This document shows, in pieces, positions 19,671 to 28,697 of a DNA stretch of 52,842 nucleotides. The DNA comes from Candidatus Heimdallarchaeota archaeon. GTDB lineage: Archaea; Asgardarchaeota; Heimdallarchaeia; Heimdallarchaeales; Heimdallarchaeaceae. Location: NCBI GenBank assembly GCA_023270155.1, contig JAGLTB010000030.1, positions 1 through 52,842 of the forward strand, written 5' to 3'. Below the pieces are notes generated by a model, which searched no databases, had not been told where the DNA came from, and saw only the letters and a list, made by a program, of their open reading frames with translations. Numbering within the stretch: position 1 is the stretch's first letter; the number at the start of each line of letters is the position of its first letter. The translations under genes were made by a program, and so were the position numbers.

Positions 19671-20277
19671 GAAACCAAAAAATATCTTCCACAATTTAAA
19701 TTTGGAGAAAATGGTTGCGTTCGGTCTTGCAGTTCTTGTAATTTCATCTGTTCTAATTATTGTATTTGTTATTTTCATACCTGCATCAGATGAGCAATTT
19801 TCTGAATTATCATTATACATCTACAGGGAGGATTTGGAGACCTATGTTACATATGGATATCCAGCAGGATTGTATACTGATAGAAATGCTTCTATTTTCT
19901 TTGTTGTCAAAAATTTCGAAAATAAGGTAGTTTACTACCAATTGCAAGTTAAACTTACGCTATTGTCACAGAATCTCAGTACATTTGTTCCTCTTTCATC
20001 ATCATCAAGCTATCAGATGTACCCTAATGATACTTACGAAAAAATACTACCATATGCAACAAAAGCAGAAAAAGAATCACCTAGTCAATTCAGTGATCAC
20101 TATATCTGGGAGCCTACAAACACTACACTTTATTTGAATGAAGACATCTTACTCTTTCTAGGAGGAGATAGAAGCATAAAGATTGTTTTCGAACTCTGGA
20201 AATTTAACACAGATGAAGACACATTTGTTTATTCAGGTGTTTTCACTTTTTTGGAGCTATTCGTGATAGAGGTGTGA
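19657..20277 (+). CDS. Membrane-anchored protein resembling the extracellular C-terminal half of DUF1616 proteins
   Basis: TM VAFGLAVLVISSVLIIVFVIF then FSELSLYIYREDLETYVTYGYPAGLYTDRNASIFFVVKNFENKVVYYQLQVKL. Likely ATG at 19657 with GAGGAGG Shine-Dalgarno, not ORF start 19600. Confidence 0.6.
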   Translation: MTENKKPKNIFHNLNLEKMVAFGLAVLVISSVLIIVFVIFIPASDEQFSELSLYIYREDLETYVTYGYPAGLYTDRNASIFFVVKNFENKVVYYQLQVKLTLLSQNLSTFVPLSSSSSYQMYPNDTYEKILPYATKAEKESPSQFSDHYIWEPTNTTLYLNEDILLFLGGDRSIKIVFELWKFNTDEDTFVYSGVFTFLELFVIEV

Positions 20278-20930
20278 TGTTGTCTTCAAAAATTTTGGTT
20301 CTTTCGGATATTCATAATCAAACAGTAACTCTAAATTCTGTTCTGAAAGAGGTGCAAAAATCTTCTAATCCACCTAATATCTGTTTAATAGCAGGAGACA
20401 TAACTAATTTTGGATCATATGAAGACCTGAATAATGTGTTGAATAGAATAACACAAGATTTTAGATACACTTTCTTTGTTCTTGGTAATTGTGATCCTTA
20501 TTTTGATGCAGAAGATATTTCAACTAGTGCTATTTTTGTTGAATCAAATCCCTGCAAGCTTGATTTTTTTACTATAATTGGATTTGGTAATCATAAACCC
20601 AAAATAAATAATAAAATCTTGAAAAAAAAGGAAAAAATTGGTGAAAAAATATGTTTGCTTACCCATGCTCCACCTTATAAAACAAAAGCAGATATAGTTT
20701 CATTTGACCGTCATGCAGGATCAAAAGAACTGAAAATTGCTATAGAAAAGTTTCAAAATATATTTCTGATTGTTTCTGGGCATATTCATGATTCTCCATC
20801 AATTTCAAGATTAGAAAATTGTACAGTAGTCAATCCAGGACCTATAACAAGAGGAAATTATGCAATTATTACAATAAGAGAAAATTTTAGTGTTGAAGGT
20901 CAAATTCATAATATTCATGAAAGGAGATAA
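20274..20930 (+). CDS. Calcineurin-like metallophosphoesterase
   Basis: ILVLSDIHNQ, IAGDITNFG, VLGNCDP, LLTHAPP, VSGHIHDSPS. Confidence 0.93.
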   Translation: MMLSSKILVLSDIHNQTVTLNSVLKEVQKSSNPPNICLIAGDITNFGSYEDLNNVLNRITQDFRYTFFVLGNCDPYFDAEDISTSAIFVESNPCKLDFFTIIGFGNHKPKINNKILKKKEKIGEKICLLTHAPPYKTKADIVSFDRHAGSKELKIAIEKFQNIFLIVSGHIHDSPSISRLENCTVVNPGPITRGNYAIITIRENFSVEGQIHNIHERR

Positions 20931-20933
20931 CAA

Positions 20934-21599
20934 ATGAAAATTCAAAAGGAGAAACTGAGATATTTTTCAAGTGTTTCTGAATTTAGAGAATTTCTAATAA
21001 AATCTTATCAATTTGTTAGGCAGCAGTTCCTACTCTATAATGAAAAAGAATCACATTCCCTTGGACATACCATAAGGGTTGTAAATTCCTGTATTAGTCT
21101 TGTAAATGAATTAGGTGGAGCTATCGACGTTGTCGTTATAGCAGCACTTTTCCATGATGTTGGAAGACCACTAGAAGATACACTAGGAAAATGCCACGCT
21201 GAAACAAGTGCTGAAACTGCATCTTCTTTCTTGATTCAAAATTCTCTTAATGATATGGTACCGGAAATTAAAGAAATAATTCTTAGTCATAGATATAGCA
21301 AGAAGATAGAACCTACTACAAAAGAAGGTAAAATCCTTAAAGATGCAGATGCGCTTGATGCTTTGGGTGCTATCGGGCTTTACAGAACAATAAGTTATAG
21401 TGTAGAAAATGAATATAATCTAGAGCGAGCATTAGAGCATTTTGAAGAGAAATTATTCAAGCTTCCAAGTTTGATGAGATTTGACTTAACTAGAAAAATA
21501 GCAGAGAAAGAGACGGAAATGCTCAGAGATTTTGTTAAACAAGCTGAAAAGGGAATAAAAAATTCAAACTTTGAAATGATAATTACTAATCTTTCATAG
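20934..21599 (+). CDS. HD-domain phosphohydrolase
   Basis: SHSLGHTIRVVNSC, VVIAALFHDVGRPLEDTLGKCHAETS, LKDADALDALGAIG. Confidence 0.93.
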   Translation: MKIQKEKLRYFSSVSEFREFLIKSYQFVRQQFLLYNEKESHSLGHTIRVVNSCISLVNELGGAIDVVVIAALFHDVGRPLEDTLGKCHAETSAETASSFLIQNSLNDMVPEIKEIILSHRYSKKIEPTTKEGKILKDADALDALGAIGLYRTISYSVENEYNLERALEHFEEKLFKLPSLMRFDLTRKIAEKETEMLRDFVKQAEKGIKNSNFEMIITNLS

Positions 21600-21672
21600 T
21601 TACATATTTAAGTGAAAAAACAGAACTTAAATAAGACTTAAACATTACTTTGTAATTGTTAATTAGAATAAC

Positions 21673-22386
21673 GTGGTGCAAAAAATGGCTTCTCTTGAAT
21701 CAGGCGACATGGTTAAAGTAAACTACATTGGAAGAATGAAGGAAGATAATTCTGTTTTTGATACAACTTATGAGAATACAGCTAAGAAGGAAAACATCTT
21801 TGATGAGAAAATTATCTATCGACCATTTACACTAATTATTGGAAAGAATTGGTTACCACCTGGGCTTGAAAAACAACTAGTTGGATTGAAAGAAGGAGAT
21901 ACAAAAACCTTTGATATTGAAGCTAAAGAAGGCTTTGGATTAAGAGATAGATCAAAAATTAGACTGATACAACGAAGAGAGTTTCAAAGACATCAGATCA
22001 AGCCTAAAGAAGATATGAAGGTTGAGATAGGAGGTCAATCCGGGAGAATTTTAAAGGTTTCAAGCAGCAGAGTAAAAGTTGATTTCAACCACGATTTAGC
22101 AGGACATGACTTAATCTATGACATAGAAATAGTGAAGAAGATTACAGACATTACAGAGCAATTTATCTGCTTACTTGAGAAGAGATTACCAGGTGTTGAT
22201 TTTTCATCTACTAAAATTGAGCTTAAAGACAAGAGTATAATTGTAGAGTTACCTAAGAACACACGTTTTATGGAATATATTCAATTCATAAGAAATGGAG
22301 TAACTAGGGACTTGGGAGAGATTAGTACCAGATACAATAAAGTAACTTTCATTGAACATTATGAAATTGAGAAAAAGAAGAGATAG
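21673..22386 (+). CDS. FKBP-type peptidyl-prolyl isomerase, SlyD-like archaeal form (GTG 21673 or ATG 21685)
   Basis: GDMVKVNYIGRMKEDNSVFDTT, FTLIIGKNWLPPGLEKQLVGLKEGDTKTFDIEAKEGFG, DFNHDLAGHDLIYDIEI. Confidence 0.93.
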   Translation: MVQKMASLESGDMVKVNYIGRMKEDNSVFDTTYENTAKKENIFDEKIIYRPFTLIIGKNWLPPGLEKQLVGLKEGDTKTFDIEAKEGFGLRDRSKIRLIQRREFQRHQIKPKEDMKVEIGGQSGRILKVSSSRVKVDFNHDLAGHDLIYDIEIVKKITDITEQFICLLEKRLPGVDFSSTKIELKDKSIIVELPKNTRFMEYIQFIRNGVTRDLGEISTRYNKVTFIEHYEIEKKKR

Positions 22387-22399
22387 GCTTTTTTTCAAT

Positions 22400-22837
22400 T
22401 TAATTACTTATTTTTTTAGCTTCAACAAGAATTAAATCGTATGTTAAAGGACATTCAATATCTTTAATTATGTTCACTATTTTGACTTTCTCTTGTTTAA
22501 TATAAACTGGAGACATACAATTTTCATAGTACTGACATAGAATTTCGTCGCACATTAGTACTGCTCTGTTGAGAACTATATTTTCCAAGAATTTCTGTTT
22601 TCTTACTGAGATAATATCACTTGCTTCTTCTACATTACATACAATCATTCTTTGATTATCAATCAAGCACATGTGTTCTTTTTCTCTAACCTCGGTTACT
22701 TGATATGAAAAATTCTCTTTTAATACATCAACACAAACTTTCAGAAGAGAGCATTGATTGCAAATTTGAACTTTCCCTAAGTGTGTAAACTGATAACCAA
22801 TTTTCGCTGTGTCTCTCGGTAGTAATGTAACGACCAT
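22400..22837 (-). CDS. UPF0179-family protein
   Basis: TLLPRDTAKIGYQFTH...CNQCSLLKVCV...REKEHMCLIDNQRMIVCNVEEA...CQYYENCMSP...DIECPLTYDLILVEAKK. Confidence 0.8.
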   Translation of the reverse strand: MVVTLLPRDTAKIGYQFTHLGKVQICNQCSLLKVCVDVLKENFSYQVTEVREKEHMCLIDNQRMIVCNVEEASDIISVRKQKFLENIVLNRAVLMCDEILCQYYENCMSPVYIKQEKVKIVNIIKDIECPLTYDLILVEAKKISN

Positions 22838-22887
22838 TTCATGTAGTCTTTTTTGATATTGTTTTTTAATTTTGAGTATGATGATAA

Positions 22888-23958
22888 TTAATCTATAACT
22901 CCAGTTTTTTCTGCTACCCTTACTGCAGCCTCTTGAGTTAAGCCATCTTTACCCAGAATTGTATATCTCTCAGGTCTTATAGTATGTGCAATTGTTAAAG
23001 CTTTTATTATATCGTCGTCTGTGATATTGAGGTCTTTAGCCTTAACAGGTAGGTTCAATTTTAGCAATGTAATTTTGATTTTTTCCCAATTCAGATCATG
23101 AAGATAAGCCATCATTAGAGATCCAAGTGCACATTGTTCTCCGTGCAGTGCTGGTGTTTTTAAAATAGAATCTAGAGCATGGCTAAACATGTGTTCAGAA
23201 CCACTTCCTGGTCTGGAAGATCCCGCAACACACATTGCTAAGGAACTCCCAATTAGCGAGTTCATTACTATTCGACTATAACCTTCTGCTTGGCTTTTAA
23301 TTAGATCAGCATTTTGAACCACTAATTTTACTGTCATTTCCGCAAGAGCAATAGAAGTAGGAGAGATGGGTTCATTTTTTAAACGATGAGCTAATAACCA
23401 ATCTTTCAGAGATGTCTGTTTAGCTAGAATATCTCCGCAACCTGAGGAAGTAAACCTAAAAGGTGAAGCATCTAAAATGCTTATATCAGCTATTACAGCA
23501 ATTGGAGGTCGTGCTTGAATCGAGTGTCTTTCTTCTATTCCCTGTAACGAAGCTCTAGAGCTGGCTATTCCATCATGGCTTGCTATTGTTGGTATAGCTA
23601 TAAACCTCTGGTTAGCTTTGAAAGAAGTTAATTTTGCTACATCGATTGGTTTTCCTCCACCTAAACCAACTACAAAGTCAGTTTTTACCTCATTTAGTAA
23701 GGCAATTTGTTTATCTACTTCTTCTAATGTGCTATCCTCGATTGTAGACAAAATAACTCTGAACTCTCCTTGATCTTCTAAAATTTCCTTTGCAATTTTT
23801 GCATATTTATCTTCAAGAAATTTGTCTGTAATGAGAAGACAATTTTTTTCGAATGATAGCTTATCAATTATTTCAGGTAAACTTTGTATCATGTTTGTTC
23901 CGAGAGACAAAAGCTGTGGCATCTCTACATGCTTGAATTCATTTACTATGCCAGTCAT
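22888..23958 (-). CDS. egsA: sn-glycerol-1-phosphate dehydrogenase
   Basis: VGLGGGKPIDVAKLTSF, AIPTIASHDGIASSRASL, SSGCGDILAKQTSLKDWLLAH, SSRPGSGSEHMFSHALD. Confidence 0.94.
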   Translation of the reverse strand: MTGIVNEFKHVEMPQLLSLGTNMIQSLPEIIDKLSFEKNCLLITDKFLEDKYAKIAKEILEDQGEFRVILSTIEDSTLEEVDKQIALLNEVKTDFVVGLGGGKPIDVAKLTSFKANQRFIAIPTIASHDGIASSRASLQGIEERHSIQARPPIAVIADISILDASPFRFTSSGCGDILAKQTSLKDWLLAHRLKNEPISPTSIALAEMTVKLVVQNADLIKSQAEGYSRIVMNSLIGSSLAMCVAGSSRPGSGSEHMFSHALDSILKTPALHGEQCALGSLMMAYLHDLNWEKIKITLLKLNLPVKAKDLNITDDDIIKALTIAHTIRPERYTILGKDGLTQEAAVRVAEKTGVID

Positions 23959-24087
23959 TATAACAAAAACTTTCGACAGCTTGTATTAAAGTGATTCCTC
24001 CTTTTTTCTTCATAAAGTGTTTTTGTTTAACAATAGAATAGTTTACGATGAACCACAACAATTATTATCTTTTCATATTAAAATTAG

Positions 24088-25059
24088 ATGAGAATGACTT
24101 CTTCTAGCTCCCATAATGATGTTTATGATATCGGTAAACAATTTGGTTACCAAAGATATATGATTAAACGTTATATAGAAATTATAGGAGAGGAAGAAAC
24201 AAAGCAATTATTGTATTTTAACGAATCAGAACCACACAAAGTCATAAGACTCAATTCACTAAGAGCATCAACTTCTCAAACCAAGCAATTACTGGAAAAG
24301 AAGGGAGTTAAACTAGAGGATATTGAGGGATTACCTGAAGGAAAAAGAGTTATAAAATCTTCTGTACCCATTGGAGCTACTCCAGAATACCTAAATGGCT
24401 ACTACATGCTCCAGGGTAAGAACTCAATGTATCCTTCCAGAATTCTGAATCCTAAAGAGGAAGATCTTGTCGGAGATTTTACAGCAGCTCCAGGAGGGAA
24501 AACTACACATCTAGCACAACTTATGCAAAATAAGGGAACTGTTTTAGCTTCTGAGATAAGTTCAAATAGATGTCGAATTTTACGTTCGAATCTTGCACGA
24601 ATGGGAGTAAAAAATACAATTATCATGAATATGGATTCTAGAAATATTTCTTCACTTAACCTAGTATTTGATAAAGTTCTTCTTGATGCTCCTTGTTCAG
24701 GTTCTGGAATCATTATCAAAGATAAATCACGAAAACAATCTAAGAGTATAGATGACATAATGAATTATCATAGCAATCAGGTATCTTTACTCACAGAAGC
24801 AATAAAAACTGTCAAGCTAGGTGGTGAAATAGTTTATTGCACATGCTCGCTTGAACCTGAAGAAAATGAATTAGTTATATCAAAGATGCTGGAACAAGAA
24901 ACTGTGCAACTGATTGAAATGGATTTAGAAGGAGAACCAGGAATAATAGAATTTGAAGAGTATAAGATAAATCCACAAATAACAAAAACAAGAAGACTTT
25001 ATCCACACAAAACAGGTGGTGAAGGATTTTTCATAGCAAAGATGGTGAAAGTGGAATGA
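24088..25059 (+). CDS. NOL1/NOP2/NSUN-family RNA (cytosine-C5) methyltransferase
   Basis: VGDFTAAPGGKTTHLAQLMQNKG, VLLDAPCSGSGIIIKD, IVYCTCSLEPEENELVI, TRRLYPHKTGGEGFFIAKM. Confidence 0.95.
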   Translation: MRMTSSSSHNDVYDIGKQFGYQRYMIKRYIEIIGEEETKQLLYFNESEPHKVIRLNSLRASTSQTKQLLEKKGVKLEDIEGLPEGKRVIKSSVPIGATPEYLNGYYMLQGKNSMYPSRILNPKEEDLVGDFTAAPGGKTTHLAQLMQNKGTVLASEISSNRCRILRSNLARMGVKNTIIMNMDSRNISSLNLVFDKVLLDAPCSGSGIIIKDKSRKQSKSIDDIMNYHSNQVSLLTEAIKTVKLGGEIVYCTCSLEPEENELVISKMLEQETVQLIEMDLEGEPGIIEFEEYKINPQITKTRRLYPHKTGGEGFFIAKMVKVE

Positions 25060-25604
25060 TAGAGAAACAATTAAGTTTTAGAAGAGCATCTCCAGAAGAA
25101 GAAAAAAATGTTTATAGATTTATTGAAAATCAATTTGGTTCTTTGTCACTTAATGCACTCGAAAAACAAATTCTTTGGATTAGAGAAGGAAAGTTGAAAG
25201 AAGTATACGCTGTTCCACAAAAAGTGAGTGAATTACTAGACAAGGTTGAGCATGATGTTTATGCAGCAGGAACACCTTTAGGAACTTTTTCGGATACTGA
25301 ATTTCTACTTGAGATAGAAGGCGCCGCATTAATTTTACCTTTAACAAAAAGAATACTGCATGTCAAAACAAATCAATTTCTTTACGGAAAACCCATTTTT
25401 ATAACCAATATTAAGAACATCGAATCAGATTTCAAAAAAGACGACTTTCTCATAATAACAGGTGAGAACAACCTACATTATGGGATTGGTCGTGCTAAAA
25501 TTGATTCTTCAGAGTTAGATTGTTCTAAACCAAGTTGCGTGTTAATAAGTGAATATAAACGTAAACCGATGGACAGAGGATGGTATCTACGTGAAGAAAA
25601 TTAG
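25056..25604 (+). CDS. NIP7-like PUA-domain RNA-binding protein
   Basis: AAGTPLGTFSDTEFLLEIEGAALILPLTKRILHVKTNQFLYGKPIFITNI resembles NIP7 ([24 protein letters not shown]...FLYGNHVLKS). Confidence 0.75.
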   Translation: MIEKQLSFRRASPEEEKNVYRFIENQFGSLSLNALEKQILWIREGKLKEVYAVPQKVSELLDKVEHDVYAAGTPLGTFSDTEFLLEIEGAALILPLTKRILHVKTNQFLYGKPIFITNIKNIESDFKKDDFLIITGENNLHYGIGRAKIDSSELDCSKPSCVLISEYKRKPMDRGWYLREEN

Positions 25605-25658
25605 GCTGTAGAAACTCTCAAAGTGGGTATTCTTGTTTCTCAGATATTACCAGATAAA

Positions 25659-25682
25659 CAAAAAGTATTTAAATACTGTTTG
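25659..25682. repeat. Inverted repeat CAAAAAGTATTTAAATACTGTTTG (14-bp perfect core AGTATTTAAATACT)
   Basis: Read directly; outer CAAA/TTTG arms pair across one mismatch; lies about 90 bp upstream of the aCPSF1 ORF. Confidence 0.75.
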
Positions 25683-25769
25683 AGGATTTAAATTAGTTTT
25701 AACTCTTATTATTCACAAATATGAGGACTTATTCTTCTATATATTTGTTTTAAGATTAAACATGAAGGG

Positions 25770-27689
25770 TTGGACATCTTGAGCTATAAAGAAGTATTAG
25801 ATCGAACAATAAAAGAAATACATGAAGAACTCCCTAAAAATTCTGAAATATCTAAAATCGAATTTGAAGGACCAGAAGTAGCGGTCTATTCGCGCAATCC
25901 TCGTGTGTTAGTAGATGATGAAACTATTGTAAAAGAACTTGCAAAAAAACTTCGAAAGAGAATTGTTATTCGATCAGATCCTGAGGTAAGATTACCAAAG
26001 GATGAAACAATATTTCTAGTAAACGAGTTAGTAGGTAAAGAAGGAGAAATAACATCTATTGATTTTGATGAGCTAGTCGGGGAAGTGATTATTGAATCAC
26101 TAAAACCCGGAATAATCATAGGCAAGTCAGGTGAGATGTTGCGTTCTATTATTGCAAAAACACTTTGGCGTCCTAGAGTAATGAGAACACCCCCTATTGA
26201 ATCGAGAGTAATTAAAACTATAAGACATCTATATCAAGAGAATTCTAAAAAAAGACAAGAGATACTCAAAGCAATAGGTCAGAGAATACATAGACCTATA
26301 ATATACAGAGATGATACTATTAGAGTTACTGCATTAGGTGGTTTTGCAGAAGTGGGGAGAAGCAGTTCTTTACTTCAAACAGGGGAAAGTAGTATTCTGA
26401 TTGATTGTGGAATCAATGTTGGGAGTAATTCACCAAATAATACTTTTCCGAGATTCGACCTACCAGAGTTTGATGTTGAGAAATTAGATGCGGTTGTAAT
26501 ATCGCATGCACATTTAGATCACTCAGGTTTTGTTCCTTATCTATTCAAATATGGTTACAACGGAGCAGTTTACGCAACAAGACCAACTCGAGATCTAATG
26601 ACTATGCTTCAAATAGATTACTTAGATGTAGCGAAAAAAGAAGGAAAGACATTACCATATGAGAAAAAAGACATTACATCATCAGTTTTGCACACGGTAG
26701 TTTTAGATTATGGTGAAGTGACAGATATTTCGCCAGATATTCGTTTAACCTTTCATAACGCTGGACACATCGTCGGAAGTGCTATACCCCACCTTCATGT
26801 GGGTGAAGGAGTCTACAATTTAGCTTTTGCACAAGATATCAAATTTTCAAAATCTAATTTATTGGATCCTGCTAATGCGAGATTTCCAAGATTAGAGACT
26901 TTATTCATTGAATCAACATATGGGAAACCTCAAGATATACTCCCACCTAGAATAGAATGCGAAAAACAACTTCGAAATATCATTCTAAACACGATAAATA
27001 AGGGGGGAAAAGTACTAATTCCTGTTCTTGCAGTAGGTAGAGCTCAAGAAATCTTAGTTGTGTTAGAAGGTTTAATGAGGAATAATGAAATTCCAAATAT
27101 ACCAATTTACACTGACGGTATGATTCGTGAAGCATCTGCTATCACAACAGCACATCCAGAATTTCTATCAAAATCTGTACGAGAAAGAATCTTCCATGCG
27201 GGTCAAAATCCTTTCCTCGCGGATCAGATAAAACAAGTAGCATCAATGGAAGAAAGAGAATTGATAATGACTGGAGATCCTGCAATAATTGTTGCTACTA
27301 GTGGTATGCTTAGTGGAGGACCCAGTGTAATGTACTTTAAATCATTATGTCAAGATTCCAACAATGCCATGATTTTTGTGAGTTATCAAGGTAAAGGAAC
27401 CCTTGGTAGTAAAATTCAGAAAGGAATTACTGAAATTCAAATGGTTGAAAATGGTAGGACAGTAATGTATCATATTGATATGGCTGTACACAGTATTACT
27501 GGATTCACAGGTCACAGTGATAGAAAGGAGCTTGAGAGCTATATACACAAGGTCACACCAAAACCAGAAAGAATTGTAGTTATTCATGGAGAAGAATCAA
27601 AAGTTTCTAAATTTGCATCTTGGATATACAAAAATACTAAAAGAGAGAGCTTGGCTCCACCTAATGGAACAACAATCCGATTAAGATAA
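25770..27689 (+). CDS. aCPSF1: KH-domain beta-CASP ribonuclease
   Basis: N-terminal KH-like domains (PGIIIGKSGEMLRSI), metallo-beta-lactamase VISHAHLDHSGFVPYL, beta-CASP VLIPVLAVGRAQEILVVLEG, VATSGMLSGGPSVMYFK, TGFTGHSDRKEL, VVIHGEE. Confidence 0.96.
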   Translation: MDILSYKEVLDRTIKEIHEELPKNSEISKIEFEGPEVAVYSRNPRVLVDDETIVKELAKKLRKRIVIRSDPEVRLPKDETIFLVNELVGKEGEITSIDFDELVGEVIIESLKPGIIIGKSGEMLRSIIAKTLWRPRVMRTPPIESRVIKTIRHLYQENSKKRQEILKAIGQRIHRPIIYRDDTIRVTALGGFAEVGRSSSLLQTGESSILIDCGINVGSNSPNNTFPRFDLPEFDVEKLDAVVISHAHLDHSGFVPYLFKYGYNGAVYATRPTRDLMTMLQIDYLDVAKKEGKTLPYEKKDITSSVLHTVVLDYGEVTDISPDIRLTFHNAGHIVGSAIPHLHVGEGVYNLAFAQDIKFSKSNLLDPANARFPRLETLFIESTYGKPQDILPPRIECEKQLRNIILNTINKGGKVLIPVLAVGRAQEILVVLEGLMRNNEIPNIPIYTDGMIREASAITTAHPEFLSKSVRERIFHAGQNPFLADQIKQVASMEERELIMTGDPAIIVATSGMLSGGPSVMYFKSLCQDSNNAMIFVSYQGKGTLGSKIQKGITEIQMVENGRTVMYHIDMAVHSITGFTGHSDRKELESYIHKVTPKPERIVVIHGEESKVSKFASWIYKNTKRESLAPPNGTTIRLR

Positions 27690-27691
27690 CA

Positions 27692-28183
27692 TTAGAGCTG
27701 AAAATTCCATATATTGTCCTTCAGATAATGAAGCATTTTAACAACTTTTCCCTTTTTTGTTTTCTCAAATTCTTGAGCATCTATTAGCGACATTCCTACT
27801 GCAATGATAGTTTCAGCTCTTTCTTCATGTATTGCTACTATTGCATCCTTACGTATTGTTTCATCAAAAAAAACTACTCCTGGAGCCATAACATCTGCTC
27901 CATTTGTAATAAATCTAATAGCACCTACATCTACGACTACTTTTGGAAGTTTCATTGAAGATTCTCGTAAACAATAAATTGATGGAATAAGCAGGTCGTT
28001 GTAAGAAAAAAACCACATTCTATTTTCTTTTAATAGAATTTTACCTTCATCAGATCGTGCTTCTTCCAAGTTATCGGTATTCCGAATGAGATCTACTATT
28101 GATTCTCCATAAATCTCTGATAGCTTCATTTGTAATAATTTCCTATCTTTGTTTGACAGAAATTTTCTTCCTTTAATTTGCAT
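27692..28183 (-). CDS. PUA-domain protein, MCTS1/Tma20-like
   Basis: VVVDVGAIRFITNGADVMAPGVVFFDETIRKDAIVAIHEERAETIIAVGMSLIDAQEFEKTKKGKVVKMLHYLKDNIWNF matches the MCT-1 C-terminal layout. Confidence 0.85.
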   Translation of the reverse strand: MQIKGRKFLSNKDRKLLQMKLSEIYGESIVDLIRNTDNLEEARSDEGKILLKENRMWFFSYNDLLIPSIYCLRESSMKLPKVVVDVGAIRFITNGADVMAPGVVFFDETIRKDAIVAIHEERAETIIAVGMSLIDAQEFEKTKKGKVVKMLHYLKDNIWNFQL

Positions 28184-28211
28184 TCTTTAACCTTCAAAAG
28201 AACTATTGTTT

Positions 28212-28640
28212 TTATTTCAATTTCTCAAGGATGGAAGTATATGACACCTTAATTGCCTCATATCTTTCTTTGGATGACATCCCCAGGAGATACATTTGCT
28301 CTTCATTTTCAAGTCTTCTTGTGAACTCATCCATTAACGATGAGATGAAAGTTTCGATTGAATCTTGGACATTTGAAATTAAATCTACACCAGGCTCTGG
28401 GATAGTATAGATATATTTCAATGTTGGATATGTGTCTGCTTTTCTCTCTATCAACCCTATTTCCAGCATTTGCTTAAGGTGTTTTTCCACTGCAGGTCTA
28501 GATATTTTCAACTCTTTTGTTAGTTCATCAGCAGTTAGCTTTATAGAACTTAAAAGTCCGAGTATTTTTCTTCTTGTTGCATCTCTGAAAATAGAGTAAA
28601 TTGTATCTATAATAGGTAATTCGTCTTCTATATCTGACAT
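28212..28640 (-). CDS. ArsR-like winged-helix transcriptional regulator
   Basis: IFRDATRRKILGLLSSIKLTADELTKELKISRPAVEKHLKQMLEIGLIE. Confidence 0.85.
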   Translation of the reverse strand: MSDIEDELPIIDTIYSIFRDATRRKILGLLSSIKLTADELTKELKISRPAVEKHLKQMLEIGLIERKADTYPTLKYIYTIPEPGVDLISNVQDSIETFISSLMDEFTRRLENEEQMYLLGMSSKERYEAIKVSYTSILEKLK

Positions 28641-28697
28641 CGATATTTGAAGTAAGCCGTTGGTCTATAAATTATTTGTGTCCAGCAATAAAGCAAA

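Noticed and set aside
22879-22900. ATGATGA box C-like sequence near the end of egsA, considered as a box C/D sRNA
   Set aside because: Overlaps the egsA stop and no properly spaced CUGA/D' boxes could be defined by eye.
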